From: Acidobacteriaceae bacterium
GTDB taxonomy: Bacteria > Acidobacteriota > Terriglobia > Terriglobales > Acidobacteriaceae
DNA: 21,514 nucleotides
Assembly: GCA_003151875.1 (NCBI GenBank)
Contig: PLYW01000365.1
Location: forward strand, 1,400-22,913
Direction of reading: 5' to 3'
Part shown: positions 12,942-21,116 of the stretch, one piece after another
Layout: each line of letters opens with the position of its first letter
Numbering within the stretch: the first letter of the stretch is position 1
The notes under the pieces: model-generated
Told to the model about the DNA's origin: nothing
Seen by the model: the letters and a program-made list of their open reading frames with translations, nothing else
The model's database searches: none
Translations under genes and position numbers: made by a program

Positions 12942-14351
12942 CTACTGTGGCGGACTGTTCTGCGGTTGCGGCGTCTTGGCCTCCGGAGGCTGCTGGTCAT
13001 CCGGCAGCGGCATTAGCAGGCCGCCCGACGGATTCGCCACTTGCGGCGTTGTTTGGGGCTGCGACTGCGGCGGCCGGTGCACCACCGGAGCCTGCTGCTG
13101 TTGCGACTGGGGCGGCCGGGGCACTACGGGAGCTTGCTGGCTCGCAGGCTGCTGGTTGTCTGGGAGTGGCTGCAACAACCCGTTGTTACTCGGCGGCGCG
13201 GCCGTCGTAGTTTCCGGCTGTGGAGGCTTGGGCGGCGTGGCGGGTTCGACTACGGGCTGATTGTTGCGATAGCGCAGGACCACCGGGCCGCCTTGGGCGC
13301 GGCGGACAGCCGCGGCTTCTTCTGTGGCCTTGATGACGGCGTCGTCGCTGTCGCCAGCCACCGCCGCCAACTTCATGCCCTCCACGTCTTTGCGCGTTGC
13401 GTAGGCCACTCTCATGCTCGATTGATCGGCTTCGCGAGCTTTGGTGTAGTAGTAATCGGCGGTCTCGCGGTCGCCGTCCATTTCCGACAGGTAGCCCATA
13501 TTATTCAGGGCGAATGCGTTCCTGGGATCGAGCTTGTAAGCGCGCTCAAAATATTGCCGCGCCAACTTGTAATCGTTGCGGTTGATGGCGGCCACACCAC
13601 GGGTGTTGAGGCGCGCAACTTGCGTTCCGAGGTCCTGCTCGTGCGACATCACGTTCCTGATCTGCTCGGCGTTTTGGGCCGCGATCTCGCTGATGCCTTT
13701 ACCCCGCCACTGCGGGCGCGCGGTCACCACGATCGGCGTAGTGGAGTGCTGGTTGGCGGCCTGCGTGTAATACTTGTACGCCTCTTCGAGTTCTCCTTCT
13801 TCTTCCTTGGCATAGCCCAGATTGTTCAGCGTGAACGGGTTGGTTGGGTCGAGTTTAAGCGCCTTCTGCAGCGCCAGGTCGGCTTCGGGAGCGCGCTCTT
13901 TCTGCAGCAGGTTCATGGCGTTCACATTGATGTGATTGATCTGCATCCTGGCGTCGGCGGCATCGCCGGCAATTTTGCCGACCGGCTTTCCAATGGCGGC
14001 GCGCTCGGTGGATTTGTACACCACGGCGTCGGAGGCTTGGTCCTGGGCGAGCGCGTAGTAACGCTGGGCGCGGTCAGCCTGGCCTTCCAGTTCGGCAATG
14101 TATCCCAGATTGTTTAGCGTGAAGGGATCGTTCGGATCGATCAGGTAGGCCTTGTAGAACAGGGCCTTGGCCTTCTTGTACGCGTGCTTTTCGACCGCTT
14201 TGACGCCTTCCTGATTCAACTTCTGCACCGGGGTGGGCTTGGTGCGCTTGGGGATGCTGATGCGCACGTCGCCCGCGGCGGCGGTAGCGAGGAAAGCGCC
14301 CAGCAGGAGTGCGGTACCGATCCAGCGCCGATGCGTCTTGACAGGGAACAT
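12942..14351 (-). CDS. Exported TPR protein with three long modules and a Pro/Gln-rich tail
   Basis: 469-residue secreted or periplasmic scaffold, likely for protein-protein contacts; no enzymatic motif. Start ATG 14351-14349 follows GCGGAGG 6 nt upstream. Signal peptide about 1-27 (HRRWIGTALLLGAFLATAAAG). Three roughly 100-residue modules start near 46, 141 and 246. Each has paired TPR helices with the pattern A..(L/Y)F.(K/R)A..LDP.(N/D).F.LNN(L/M)GY..E..G....A..YY..A, and a linker separates them. Residues about 365-469 are Pro/Gln/Asn-rich with internal duplicates: APVVPRPPQSQ / APVVHRPPQSQ and GLLQPLPDNQQP / GLLMPLPDDQQP. It is divergent from the DUF5666-like gene and convergent with thiD. 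Confidence 0.87.
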   Translation of the reverse strand: MFPVKTHRRWIGTALLLGAFLATAAAGDVRISIPKRTKPTPVQKLNQEGVKAVEKHAYKKAKALFYKAYLIDPNDPFTLNNLGYIAELEGQADRAQRYYALAQDQASDAVVYKSTERAAIGKPVGKIAGDAADARMQINHINVNAMNLLQKERAPEADLALQKALKLDPTNPFTLNNLGYAKEEEGELEEAYKYYTQAANQHSTTPIVVTARPQWRGKGISEIAAQNAEQIRNVMSHEQDLGTQVARLNTRGVAAINRNDYKLARQYFERAYKLDPRNAFALNNMGYLSEMDGDRETADYYYTKAREADQSSMRVAYATRKDVEGMKLAAVAGDSDDAVIKATEEAAAVRRAQGGPVVLRYRNNQPVVEPATPPKPPQPETTTAAPPSNNGLLQPLPDNQQPASQQAPVVPRPPQSQQQQAPVVHRPPQSQPQTTPQVANPSGGLLMPLPDDQQPPEAKTPQPQNSPPQ

Positions 14352-14593
14352 TAGGGCCTCCGCGAGGTGAGCTGCCGGCAATTTAACGGCAGAAGGCAGG
14401 CAACCGCCTCGGTTGGTTAGATGGGCCCTAAGGTATTTTTGTTGGCAGGGCCGCCGGAAACCGGCTGCGATTTTCTGGGGCCGCCGCCGCGCCGGACCGG
14501 ACGCCGCCGCGCTGAATTGCATCCAACCCGCCCAGAGGGGATGTTTCCCTCGGCGCGATCTCGCGCAGAAATCCGTCTCGGGTGTTGGAGATC

Positions 14594-15634
14594 ATGAACT
14601 CAGCGAACTTCAAAATATTCCTCGGCGTGCTTTCGCTGGCGCTGCTGCTAATCGTCATCGGAGTGGCCCAAGGAGCGGCACAACAGGACACTGGATCCAT
14701 CCAGGAAAACGCAGGGCAGGCGTCACAGCCTGCGGGTGTCAGCGGCGCAGCGGCGAACGCACAGCCGGAGAGCAATAACTTGACCGGCTCCTCGGCGGCA
14801 ACCGCGAAGTCCAGCAGCAGCTCGGCCTCCGGCGACAACGACGATAATCCCTACGACCCGGTGCTGGAGGTGCCGCCGTTGCCGAAAGGCAAGCCAACCT
14901 TGATCGGCGGCATCGCCACCAGCGTCGATCAAGTGCGCTACCGCGTGACCCTTGCCCCATTTGGCGGGGGCCCGAAGCTAAAGCTATTCCTGGATGAACG
15001 CACCCACATCTTCCGCGATGGCACAGAGACAACGGTGCTGGGCATCCACAAAGGCGATCGGGTCTATGCCGACACCATGCTCGACGGCAGCAAGGTCTTC
15101 GCCAGGAATGTTCGCGTGGTAACCGAGCCCGGAGTCGCGGAGGTGCGAGGACAGGTCATCGCCACCGATCCGCAGCGGGGGACCATTCGAGTGCAGGACC
15201 AACTGTCGGCCCGGCCCGTCACCTTCAGGGTGAGCGGGGCCACAAAGTACAGCTCCTTCAAGGGCGATGCGAACTCAGGCGATGTGCGGCCGGGCTCGCT
15301 GGTGGACGTGCAGTTTGCTACAGGACCGGCGAATCACGACGTCGCGCAGGAGATCCTCGTTCTCGCTAAGCCGGGCGACGACTTTGTGTTCTCCGGTGTG
15401 GTGACCAACCTCGATATGCGCTCGGCGACGCTGGCGCTGGAGAATCGCAGCGATCAGGAGACCTACGAACTCCGCTTCAATCCGGCGGCGATCGAAGATC
15501 CTCACCAGCTAAAAGTGGGCGCGGAGGTGACGGCGCACGCGGTTTTCGACGGGAAACAGTACAAGGCCGCCAACCTGCGCATTGAGAAGACCAACCCCCA
15601 GGACGAAAACAAAGGCCAGGCGAAGGTGCAGTAG
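14594..15634 (+). CDS. Exported protein with DUF5666-like beta-barrel repeats
   Basis: 346-residue secreted protein. ATG 14594 has GGAG 3 nt upstream; an in-frame GTG at 14582 has none. Signal peptide about 1-28 (FKIFLGVLSLALLLIVIGVAQGAAQ). A Ser/Ala/Asn-rich linker (about 30-90) is followed by three or so beta-rich units. Each unit has the shape G.(I/V)..(T/S)(D/N)......(T)(I/L)....., a hydrophobic strand, and VRPGSLVDVQF or LKVGAEVTAHAVFDGKQYKAANLRIE. The 'KxGxxVxxxxxxDGxxxxAxxxxI' endings match DUF5666-type small beta-barrel domains, common in exported proteins of Acidobacteria. The function of that family is unknown. The next gene starts 316 bp later with its own ribosome site. Confidence 0.75.
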   Translation: MNSANFKIFLGVLSLALLLIVIGVAQGAAQQDTGSIQENAGQASQPAGVSGAAANAQPESNNLTGSSAATAKSSSSSASGDNDDNPYDPVLEVPPLPKGKPTLIGGIATSVDQVRYRVTLAPFGGGPKLKLFLDERTHIFRDGTETTVLGIHKGDRVYADTMLDGSKVFARNVRVVTEPGVAEVRGQVIATDPQRGTIRVQDQLSARPVTFRVSGATKYSSFKGDANSGDVRPGSLVDVQFATGPANHDVAQEILVLAKPGDDFVFSGVVTNLDMRSATLALENRSDQETYELRFNPAAIEDPHQLKVGAEVTAHAVFDGKQYKAANLRIEKTNPQDENKGQAKVQ

Positions 15635-15950
15635 GGGAACGTGCCGCTTAGTTTTGCCACTCTACCCAGGTTTAATAAACAATAAACTTTCGAAACGGCT
15701 GACGATTCCTCTATCAATATGGGCCCTAGTTAGCTACTATGGCGTCCATTGGGGGGATAAGGCCGCTCTTCTATGGTGTGCAATCGAAGGATTTAGCCAT
15801 GATTGCGGCCACAGTTGGTGGTCACATGCGGGGGGCCTGCGCCAGCCTGACCGGCGATGTTTAGTCAGACGTAACCAGCCCTGTTCTCACCAGTTTTTTG
15901 GCCCGTCTCACGTTCTATACAACTCAAATTGCGCCAAGGAGAATGCTTCT
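15635..15950. other. 316-bp gap before the beta-helix gene
   Basis: The frame of the following gene is open back to 15582 but lacks any ribosome site until 15936-15941, so this stretch is read as intergenic. It holds an AT-rich patch (15668-15690, TTTAATAAACAATAAAC) and a GC-rich, possibly folded stretch (15750-15870). TATACA at 15916-15921 (TTCTATACAACT) could be the -10 of the next gene. No known riboswitch motif was recognised. Confidence 0.4.
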
Positions 15951-16985
15951 ATGACAAAGCTTTCAGGGCTGTGCCTCGTGGTCTGCTCTCTGTTCGTCAT
16001 TCTGGGGCCGGGGTCGGCACTAGGATCAGATCCCGCCGGCTCGCCCTCGTGCTCCACGGAGATTACCTCTTGTGGGTGCGTAATAACCCACGCGAATACC
16101 TACACGGTCGCCAACGATCTCAGTGCCGACCAAACCGACAGGGCGAACTGCATCGAGATCGCCGCTGACCATTCGATTCTCAACCTCAGAGGCTTCTCGG
16201 TGATTGGAAACGGCAATGGCACCGGGACCGGCATTCTCATCCGTCATGGCGCGGACCATGTTGTCGTGCAGGGCGCAGACGAAACCCAACAGCTGCGGAT
16301 TCGAGACGACGACCCCTGCGCTCCCAGCGGCCATCAGGCAATTGTCAACCGATGGAACGTCGCCATCGAGGATGACGCCGAAGATGCTGTGATTGAACTC
16401 TTCGACGGACTTGGCGGCAATGCGAGCCAGCCATCCGGCAATGCCACTGCGGGGATACTTATGAACAACGGCAACCGCAGCGTGGCGGGCGATTTCATCG
16501 CCTGCTACAACGGCGTGGCGGGCGTGCTGGTCAAGAATAGCTCGGGGAGCACACTCTTCAACTTCACCAGCAATAGCAATCACGCTTATGGCGTATGGCT
16601 GGATTCGTCGAATGACTCCAAAATTGGTACTGCCAGTATTGGAAACAATGGCAGCTATGGCCTGTGGCTGATGAAATCTTCACGCAATGTGATCGACAAC
16701 TACGGTGCCTCGCAGAATGGCGACACCGGCACGCTGATTGGTTGTGGGACAGTTCACTGCGCCGGCAATGAAACCAGCGACAACAACCGAGTTACAAACG
16801 GGGGAAATAACGGCAATACGATGGCCGGCCTCGTGATTCAGAAGCACAATCGCAACAACATCATCACGATTACCACCAACGGTGGCAACCCTGACGGCCA
16901 TGACATGGTGGACCTCAATGCGAACTGCGACCGGGACATTTGGTACAACAACGCGGGAACCTCGAACCAGAGCTGCATTCACTGA
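15951..16985 (+). CDS. Secreted right-handed parallel beta-helix protein
   Basis: 344-residue exported protein. AAGGAG at 15936-15941 is 9 nt before ATG 15951. Signal peptide about 1-25 (LSGLCLVVCSLFVILGPGSALG). The mature N-terminus has CSTEITSCGCVITHANTYTVANDL...NCIEIAADHSILNLRGFSVIGNG, a capping region typical of Acidobacteria beta-helix proteins. Repeated coils follow (GILIRHGADHVVVQG, GVLVKNSSGSTLFNFTSNSNHAYGVWLDSSNDSKIGT, GSYGLWLMKSSRNVIDNYGAS, GLVIQKHNRNNIITI) with the NosD/PbH1 periodicity of about 22 residues. Conserved Cys pairs suggest disulfides. No pectate lyase-type catalytic triad is evident. Likely a surface or polysaccharide-binding protein; ligand unknown. Confidence 0.83.
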   Translation: MTKLSGLCLVVCSLFVILGPGSALGSDPAGSPSCSTEITSCGCVITHANTYTVANDLSADQTDRANCIEIAADHSILNLRGFSVIGNGNGTGTGILIRHGADHVVVQGADETQQLRIRDDDPCAPSGHQAIVNRWNVAIEDDAEDAVIELFDGLGGNASQPSGNATAGILMNNGNRSVAGDFIACYNGVAGVLVKNSSGSTLFNFTSNSNHAYGVWLDSSNDSKIGTASIGNNGSYGLWLMKSSRNVIDNYGASQNGDTGTLIGCGTVHCAGNETSDNNRVTNGGNNGNTMAGLVIQKHNRNNIITITTNGGNPDGHDMVDLNANCDRDIWYNNAGTSNQSCIH

Positions 16986-17007
16986 GAGTGCGGCGGGCGC
17001 GAAAATC

Positions 17008-17060
17008 ATTCACCACGGAGACACGGAGGGCCGGAGTTTTCCGCGCTCTCTGTGGTGAAT
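17008..17060. repeat. Inverted repeat ATTCACCACGGAG / CTCTGTGGTGAAT
   Basis: Arms 17008-17020 and 17048-17060 match at 12 of 13 positions around a 27-nt loop that itself contains ACACGGAGG. It lies just after the beta-helix stop and resembles a dispersed intergenic palindrome. Confidence 0.65.
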
Positions 17061-17093
17061 TTCGTTGCCAGGGATGGTTCGGGTTGGCTGGTT

Positions 17094-17156
17094 GCTAATT
17101 GCCAATTGCTAATTGCTAATTGCTAATTGCTAATTGCTAATTGCTAATTGCTAATT
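17094..17156. repeat. Heptanucleotide tandem repeat, nine GCTAATT units
   Basis: Nine contiguous 7-bp units; only the second differs (GCCAATT). It is AT-rich in a GC-rich region and ends 5 bp from the stop codon of the minus-strand zinc-ribbon gene. The near-perfect array suggests recent slippage. Confidence 0.95.
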
Positions 17157-17161
17157 GCTTC

Positions 17162-17587
17162 CTACTTCTTCAGCAGAATCCCCGCCAGCATCGCCGCCGC
17201 CGCTCCCAGCAGCCATTCGATCCGCCAGAATTGCAGGGCTTGCCATTGCACCAGGGTCTCCGACTTGTAGAAGACGCCGACGCTGGCGGCGATAACCAGG
17301 CAGAGGATTCCCAGGACAAAGAACACCAGCGAAGGCACGGAGAGACCGAGGCGCACACGAAGCATGGTCACATCGAAAAAGTCGGCGAAGCTCATGGGAC
17401 CGGAGGGAGCGATAGGTGGCCGGTCGCGTCCGTGCCCGCAGATATGACAAAAACGTGCGCCCGCCGCGTACTCCTCGCCGCAGTCAGAGCAGAGCCCTTC
17501 TGCCAAAATTGGTCCCGCGATACGTGCGGTCGCAGGGTCGGCAGGACGCCAGTATTCCTGACTCGCTCTACGCGCCGATTGGAGCAT
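17162..17587 (-). CDS. Zinc-ribbon membrane protein, unknown function
   Basis: 141 residues, starting at ATG 17587-17585 with AGCAGGAAA about 8 nt upstream. A CxxC-x10-CxxC zinc ribbon (LCSDCGEEYAAGARFCHICGHG) lies at about 32-52. A short linker follows, then a first hydrophobic helix at about 85-107 (SLVFFVLGILCLVIAASVGVF) and a second near the C-terminus (about 123-138, IEWLLGAAAAMLAGILLKK). The ribbon would be cytoplasmic and tethered to the inner membrane. Such double-CxxC ribbon plus two-helix proteins are common and mostly uncharacterised. The helix-turn-helix gene lies upstream on the same strand, 171 bp away, so they may be linked in regulation. The heptamer repeat directly abuts its 3' end. 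Confidence 0.75.
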   Translation of the reverse strand: MLQSARRASQEYWRPADPATARIAGPILAEGLCSDCGEEYAAGARFCHICGHGRDRPPIAPSGPMSFADFFDVTMLRVRLGLSVPSLVFFVLGILCLVIAASVGVFYKSETLVQWQALQFWRIEWLLGAAAAMLAGILLKK

Positions 17588-17758
17588 GGGATTGGTTTCC
17601 TGCTGGGGTACGTCGCAAGCGGGCAGCCAAAGTTGAAGTCTGGTATAAGCACACGTATCCACAGGGGTTGCCGCCGCGCGCAAGTCTATCGAGAGGCCCG
17701 CCTTACGAAGGATTTACCTTAGTTGGGGAAAGAATTGCTCCCGGCGCACTTGCACGGC

Positions 17759-18007
17759 TCACTTCCGCCTGGGCATTTGCAGGACTTTTCGTGCCGGTGG
17801 GCGGACTTTGCCGTTCTTGTTCCAGTAGCTCAGCAGCAACAAGTCGTTGGAGTTAAACTCAATCCACTCGGGACGTGTGCTGTTCTGGGTGAAGATGTAG
17901 GCATCCAGAAGCTGGTGGAGGCGGCTGATGCTGATGCCCAGCGCGGCAGCAGCTTCGGCTTCCGAGAACTGTTCTTTGAGGAGGTGCGGACGGTGAGAAT
18001 TTGTCAT
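17759..18007 (-). CDS. Small helix-turn-helix protein (MerR/BldC-like)
   Basis: 82-residue DNA-binding-type protein. FSEAEAAAALGISISRLHQLLDAYIF (about 14-39) is a winged HTH of the MerR/excisionase/BldC class. RPEWIEFNSNDLLLLSYWNKNGK and a basic C-terminal tail (RPPARKVLQMPRRK) follow. It has no effector domain, so it is probably a small transcription regulator or nucleoid-associated protein. Start 18007 is preferred because the recognisable domain begins soon after. An in-frame ATG at 18061 would add 18 residues and bring it within 30 bp of the divergent TPR gene. Neither start has a good ribosome site. The closely spaced divergent pair suggests it may regulate the neighbour, but this is inference. 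Confidence 0.75.
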   Translation of the reverse strand: MTNSHRPHLLKEQFSEAEAAAALGISISRLHQLLDAYIFTQNSTRPEWIEFNSNDLLLLSYWNKNGKVRPPARKVLQMPRRK

Positions 18008-18090
18008 GGCGCGACCAAAAGAGTGCTTGAGTATTTGTAGCTCCTTTTGGCGACTTGCCATATCGGGTAAACTTCTCAGTACCACCGGTG

Positions 18091-19308
18091 ATGAAACCTT
18101 ACCGACTGTACTTTTGCCTCCTAGTTCTGGGCTGCATGGCGGTGGCCGGCCGTGGCCTGTCACAATCTGCATCGGGTCCTGTTCCCGTGCGTTCGGACAA
18201 CGACCCGGCCACGCGCAAGGGTTTCGACTACTTCTACAACCTGGAGTACGACAAGGCGGTCCGTGAGTTCGAGGCCACCCAGAAAGCCCATCCCGACGAC
18301 CCCTTCGCCGTCAATCATGTTCTGGCCGGGGTGATTTTCGGGGAACTGTACCGCATTGGGGCGCTCGACACCGAGGCTTATGCCGCCGACAGCTTTCTTA
18401 CCAAGAAGCATCCCGAGCCGCTCGATCCCAAGGTGCACGACCGAGTCAAACAGTTAAGCGCCCAGGCGCTGGCACTGTCGCAAGCTGAGCTCGACAAGAA
18501 TCCCGACAACGTTGACGCCTTGTATGCGCGCGGCATTACGCGGGGACTCCGCGCCACCTACATGGGCATGGCCGAGAAGGCCTGGTTCGCTGCCCTGCGC
18601 AGCGCCGTGAGCGCGCGCCACGATCACGAGCGGGTGTTGGAGCTCGATCCCAAATACGTGGACGCCAAGCTTCTGATCGGCACCGACCTCTACATCGTGG
18701 GCAGCCTTAGTTGGCCGGCTAAGGTGGCCGCGTCGGTGGTGGGGATCAGCGGTAACAAGCGCAAGGGCCTGGACTACCTCCGCGAAGTGGTGGCAGGCGC
18801 CCACAGCGAAGTGGCCAGCGACGGCAAAATCGTGCTGGCCCTGTTTCTTCGCCGGGAAGAGAAATATGACGAGGCTTTGAAGGTGGTCAACGGAATGCAA
18901 TCCGAATTTCCGCGCAACTTTATGGTGGCCTCCGAGTACGCCCACCTGTTGAATGCCGCCGGACACGGGCCGGAGGCGATTGCAGCTTACCGCAAAGTAT
19001 TGGCGGGCTGTCGCAGCAATGCCTATGCGGGGTGCCGTATCGAGGTGCCGGCTTATGGATTGGGCCAAGCGCTGCGCGGCCAGCGCCAGTACCAGGAAGC
19101 TGCCGAGGCTTACGATCTGTCCGCCAGCCACGGCAACGATCTGGAACTGCGCCAGAAGGCGACCCTGGCGGCCGGTCAAATGTATGACCTGCTGCAGAAG
19201 CGCGACACTGCGCTGGAAAAGTATCGGACGGTGATCGCCGAGGACTCCACCTCCGACGAGGCTGACTTGGCGCGTCACTACATGAAGCAGGCCTACAAGA
19301 GCCCCTGA
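18091..19308 (+). CDS. Exported TPR-repeat protein
   Basis: 405-residue protein with an N-terminal signal sequence (KPYRLYFCLLVLGCMAVAGRGLSQ). The VLGC at about 12-15 could be an imperfect lipobox, so a lipoprotein is possible. Helical repeats cover most of the rest: GFDYFYNLEYDKAVREFEATQKAHPDDPFAVNHVLAG (about 45-81), ALSQAELDKNPDNVDALYARGITRGL, VLELDPKYVDAKLLIGTDLYIVGSLSWPAKVAASVVG, KIVLALFLRREEKYDEALKVVNGM, EYAHLLNAAGHGPEAIAAYRKVL and GLGQALRGQRQYQEAAEAYDLSA. No catalytic domain. A possible -10 TAAACT is at 18067-18072. Probably a periplasmic interaction scaffold; partner unknown. It is convergent with the oxidase, and a palindromic repeat sits between them. Confidence 0.85.
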   Translation: MKPYRLYFCLLVLGCMAVAGRGLSQSASGPVPVRSDNDPATRKGFDYFYNLEYDKAVREFEATQKAHPDDPFAVNHVLAGVIFGELYRIGALDTEAYAADSFLTKKHPEPLDPKVHDRVKQLSAQALALSQAELDKNPDNVDALYARGITRGLRATYMGMAEKAWFAALRSAVSARHDHERVLELDPKYVDAKLLIGTDLYIVGSLSWPAKVAASVVGISGNKRKGLDYLREVVAGAHSEVASDGKIVLALFLRREEKYDEALKVVNGMQSEFPRNFMVASEYAHLLNAAGHGPEAIAAYRKVLAGCRSNAYAGCRIEVPAYGLGQALRGQRQYQEAAEAYDLSASHGNDLELRQKATLAAGQMYDLLQKRDTALEKYRTVIAEDSTSDEADLARHYMKQAYKSP

Positions 19309-19319
19309 ACCTTTTGTGA

Positions 19320-19401
19320 TCCTGAGCGAACGCAGCGAGTCTGCGTTTCTCTTTGTCTTCCTGAGCGAGGAGGTCGTCCGCCACGGCGGACGAGTCGAAG
19401 G
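19320..19401 (+). repeat. Palindromic intergenic repeat, TCCTGAGCGA / GAGTCGAAGG type (copy 2)
   Basis: Starts with TCCTGAGCGAACGCAGCGAG and ends with GAGTCGAAGGATCC. It contains AACGCAG-CGAGT-CTGCGTT (19329-19347) and TCGTCCGCC-AC-GGCGGACGA (19374-19393) hairpins and a second CCTGAGCGA (19360-19368). It shares both cores with 10006-10056 in opposite orientation. Located between convergent genes. Confidence 0.65.
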
Positions 19402-19436
19402 ATCCGCTATTCCCGCGGGTTCACTTACTGTCGCGG

Positions 19437-21116
19437 CTACGACTTCAGGCCGATGTAGATGTCCACCCGAGCATTATTTGGATCGGTGGCGCGATCATCG
19501 TACACCTCGAAATCGGCGTGGTAGGCTCGCTGGCCATTGGCGGGTGATTGATAGTAAGCCCAGATTCGCATCCAGGTTTCGACCACGACTTTGGCTACGG
19601 GCCCGCGCTCGCTGGTGAAGACCGCATACCGCCCGGCGGGAACAGACTTAGCAGTCATCCCCGCGGGCGTGTTTGTTTCGGGTCTCACCTTCGCTCCGAG
19701 TACCAGCGTATAGTCGCCGTTGGCATCGCTGGCGTAATCGGTATAAACGGCGTAGAGGGTCGGAGCAGTTTTTCCTGGAACATGATCGATCACATGTTCC
19801 TGCGTCACGCGTTGCCACAACCTTGGAATGGCACCGTCCGGCCCCGCTTCTTTGGCGTTATTGGTTCGGGTTGCAATCCCGATGACCTCAAACCCGTCGA
19901 GTTGGACGGTCTTAGGATGCACAGCAGTTTTCTCCAATCGCTGCGCACTGAATCCCGACAGATCAATGCGCGAGGGATGTCCTAACGCCTGCGCGGCGAG
20001 CGCTTCGCCTAACGCTGCGGAATGCTTGAAGCCGTGGCCCGAGCAGGCGGAGGCGAAAACAATATTTTCATAGTTGCGAAACTGATCGACGATGAATTTC
20101 GCGTCGGGGGTGACAGTGTATAAGCACGTCGCGGTGCGCAGGCATTCGCCGGACACGTCGGGAAAATGCGGTGCAACGTACTCGCTATACATCGCGGAGA
20201 TCTCCGCATCGCTGACTGCGCGCGGGACCGTATCCGGATCGACCGTGGCGTCGTATTGCTCGGCGGCAATCTTCAGCCCGCCGTGCGGCCCATCCAGGGC
20301 AGGGAAGCCGTACATCATGTCGCGCGACCGGTTGCCCGCAATCCAGATGAAAACTGGAAAGCGCTCCGGCGTGTACTGCTCGGCGTGCCCCGCCAGCGCA
20401 AACCAGTACATCACCTGCCGATAGATCTTGAAATACGCAGCACGACTCTCGCCGAGCAGCTCCTGCATCTTCTGTATCCAGGGGCCGGCGGTCATGATGA
20501 CCTTGGCGGCGGAATAGGTATTGGCGCCGGTTGTGACCTCGACCGTGCCATCTTGCATCGGCTTGCAATCGACGACGGTTTCGGAGGTATGCACCTGGGC
20601 GCCCAACTTCTGCGCCAGCGAGAGCTGCGTTTCAATGCAAGCCTCGGGACGAAGAAATCCTGCTCCCGGTTCGAAGTAGCCGATCTCATCACCGCGCAAA
20701 CGGAATTGCGGATAGCGATGGCGCAGCTCGTCGGTGCTCAAGACTTCATGCGCGATGCCGAACTCAGTAGCTGCGGCGATGGTGTCCTGGATGAACGAGG
20801 TCGAGCCGTGGTGATTGCCGGGCATGACCGGTGAGGCGAGGACCAGTCCGCCGTTGCGAACGAGCAGGCTGCGGCTGGTCGCGGCCTCCAGTTCCTCCCA
20901 GATCTGGTTAGAGCGCTGCACCAGGGGCACGAACTCGCGGCCCTCGCCAATGGCCTCGCGGGTGATGCGGGTATCGCCGTGCGACGAGCCCTGATCGTGC
21001 GGCGGATGGAAGCGATCGATACCAATGGCGCGCGCCCCCAGCTTGGCGGATTGATACAGCGCCGCGCTGCCAACCGCCCCCAGACCGACCACCAGAACAT
21101 CTGCAACCTTGGGCAT
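19437..21116 (-). CDS. Sarcosine oxidase / N-methyltryptophan oxidase-type flavoprotein fused to a GyrI-like effector-binding domain
   Basis: 559 residues. The first ~385 are a complete MSOX/SolA-type FAD amine oxidase: DVLVVGLGAVGSAALYQ (FAD-binding GxGxxG, 7-23), SSHGDTRITREAIGEG (44-59), TATCLYTVTPDAKFIVDQ with Cys331 at the position of the covalent FAD link, and SACSGHGFKHSAALGEALA (356-374). These enzymes oxidise N-methyl or other secondary amines, releasing H2O2. Residues about 400-559 are a separate GyrI-like / AraC effector-binding fold: LDGFEVIGIATRTNNA, TLYAVYTDYASDANGDYTLVLGAKV, VPAGRYAVFTSERGP, and ending ADFEVYD....VDIYIGL. Start 21116 is chosen because TATCAT lies 7 nt upstream. 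ATG 21125 is within that hexamer. The fusion is unusual; the C-terminal domain may sense the substrate or product. Confidence 0.92.
   Translation of the reverse strand: MPKVADVLVVGLGAVGSAALYQSAKLGARAIGIDRFHPPHDQGSSHGDTRITREAIGEGREFVPLVQRSNQIWEELEAATSRSLLVRNGGLVLASPVMPGNHHGSTSFIQDTIAAATEFGIAHEVLSTDELRHRYPQFRLRGDEIGYFEPGAGFLRPEACIETQLSLAQKLGAQVHTSETVVDCKPMQDGTVEVTTGANTYSAAKVIMTAGPWIQKMQELLGESRAAYFKIYRQVMYWFALAGHAEQYTPERFPVFIWIAGNRSRDMMYGFPALDGPHGGLKIAAEQYDATVDPDTVPRAVSDAEISAMYSEYVAPHFPDVSGECLRTATCLYTVTPDAKFIVDQFRNYENIVFASACSGHGFKHSAALGEALAAQALGHPSRIDLSGFSAQRLEKTAVHPKTVQLDGFEVIGIATRTNNAKEAGPDGAIPRLWQRVTQEHVIDHVPGKTAPTLYAVYTDYASDANGDYTLVLGAKVRPETNTPAGMTAKSVPAGRYAVFTSERGPVAKVVVETWMRIWAYYQSPANGQRAYHADFEVYDDRATDPNNARVDIYIGLKS

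Noticed and set aside
13041..14117. Plus-strand frame of 358 codons opposite the TPR protein
   Set aside because: It is antisense to a clear TPR gene with ribosome site and signal peptide; the translation has no motif.
17094..17156. CRISPR array
   Set aside because: The units are 7 bp with no spacers and no cas genes nearby; it is a simple tandem repeat.
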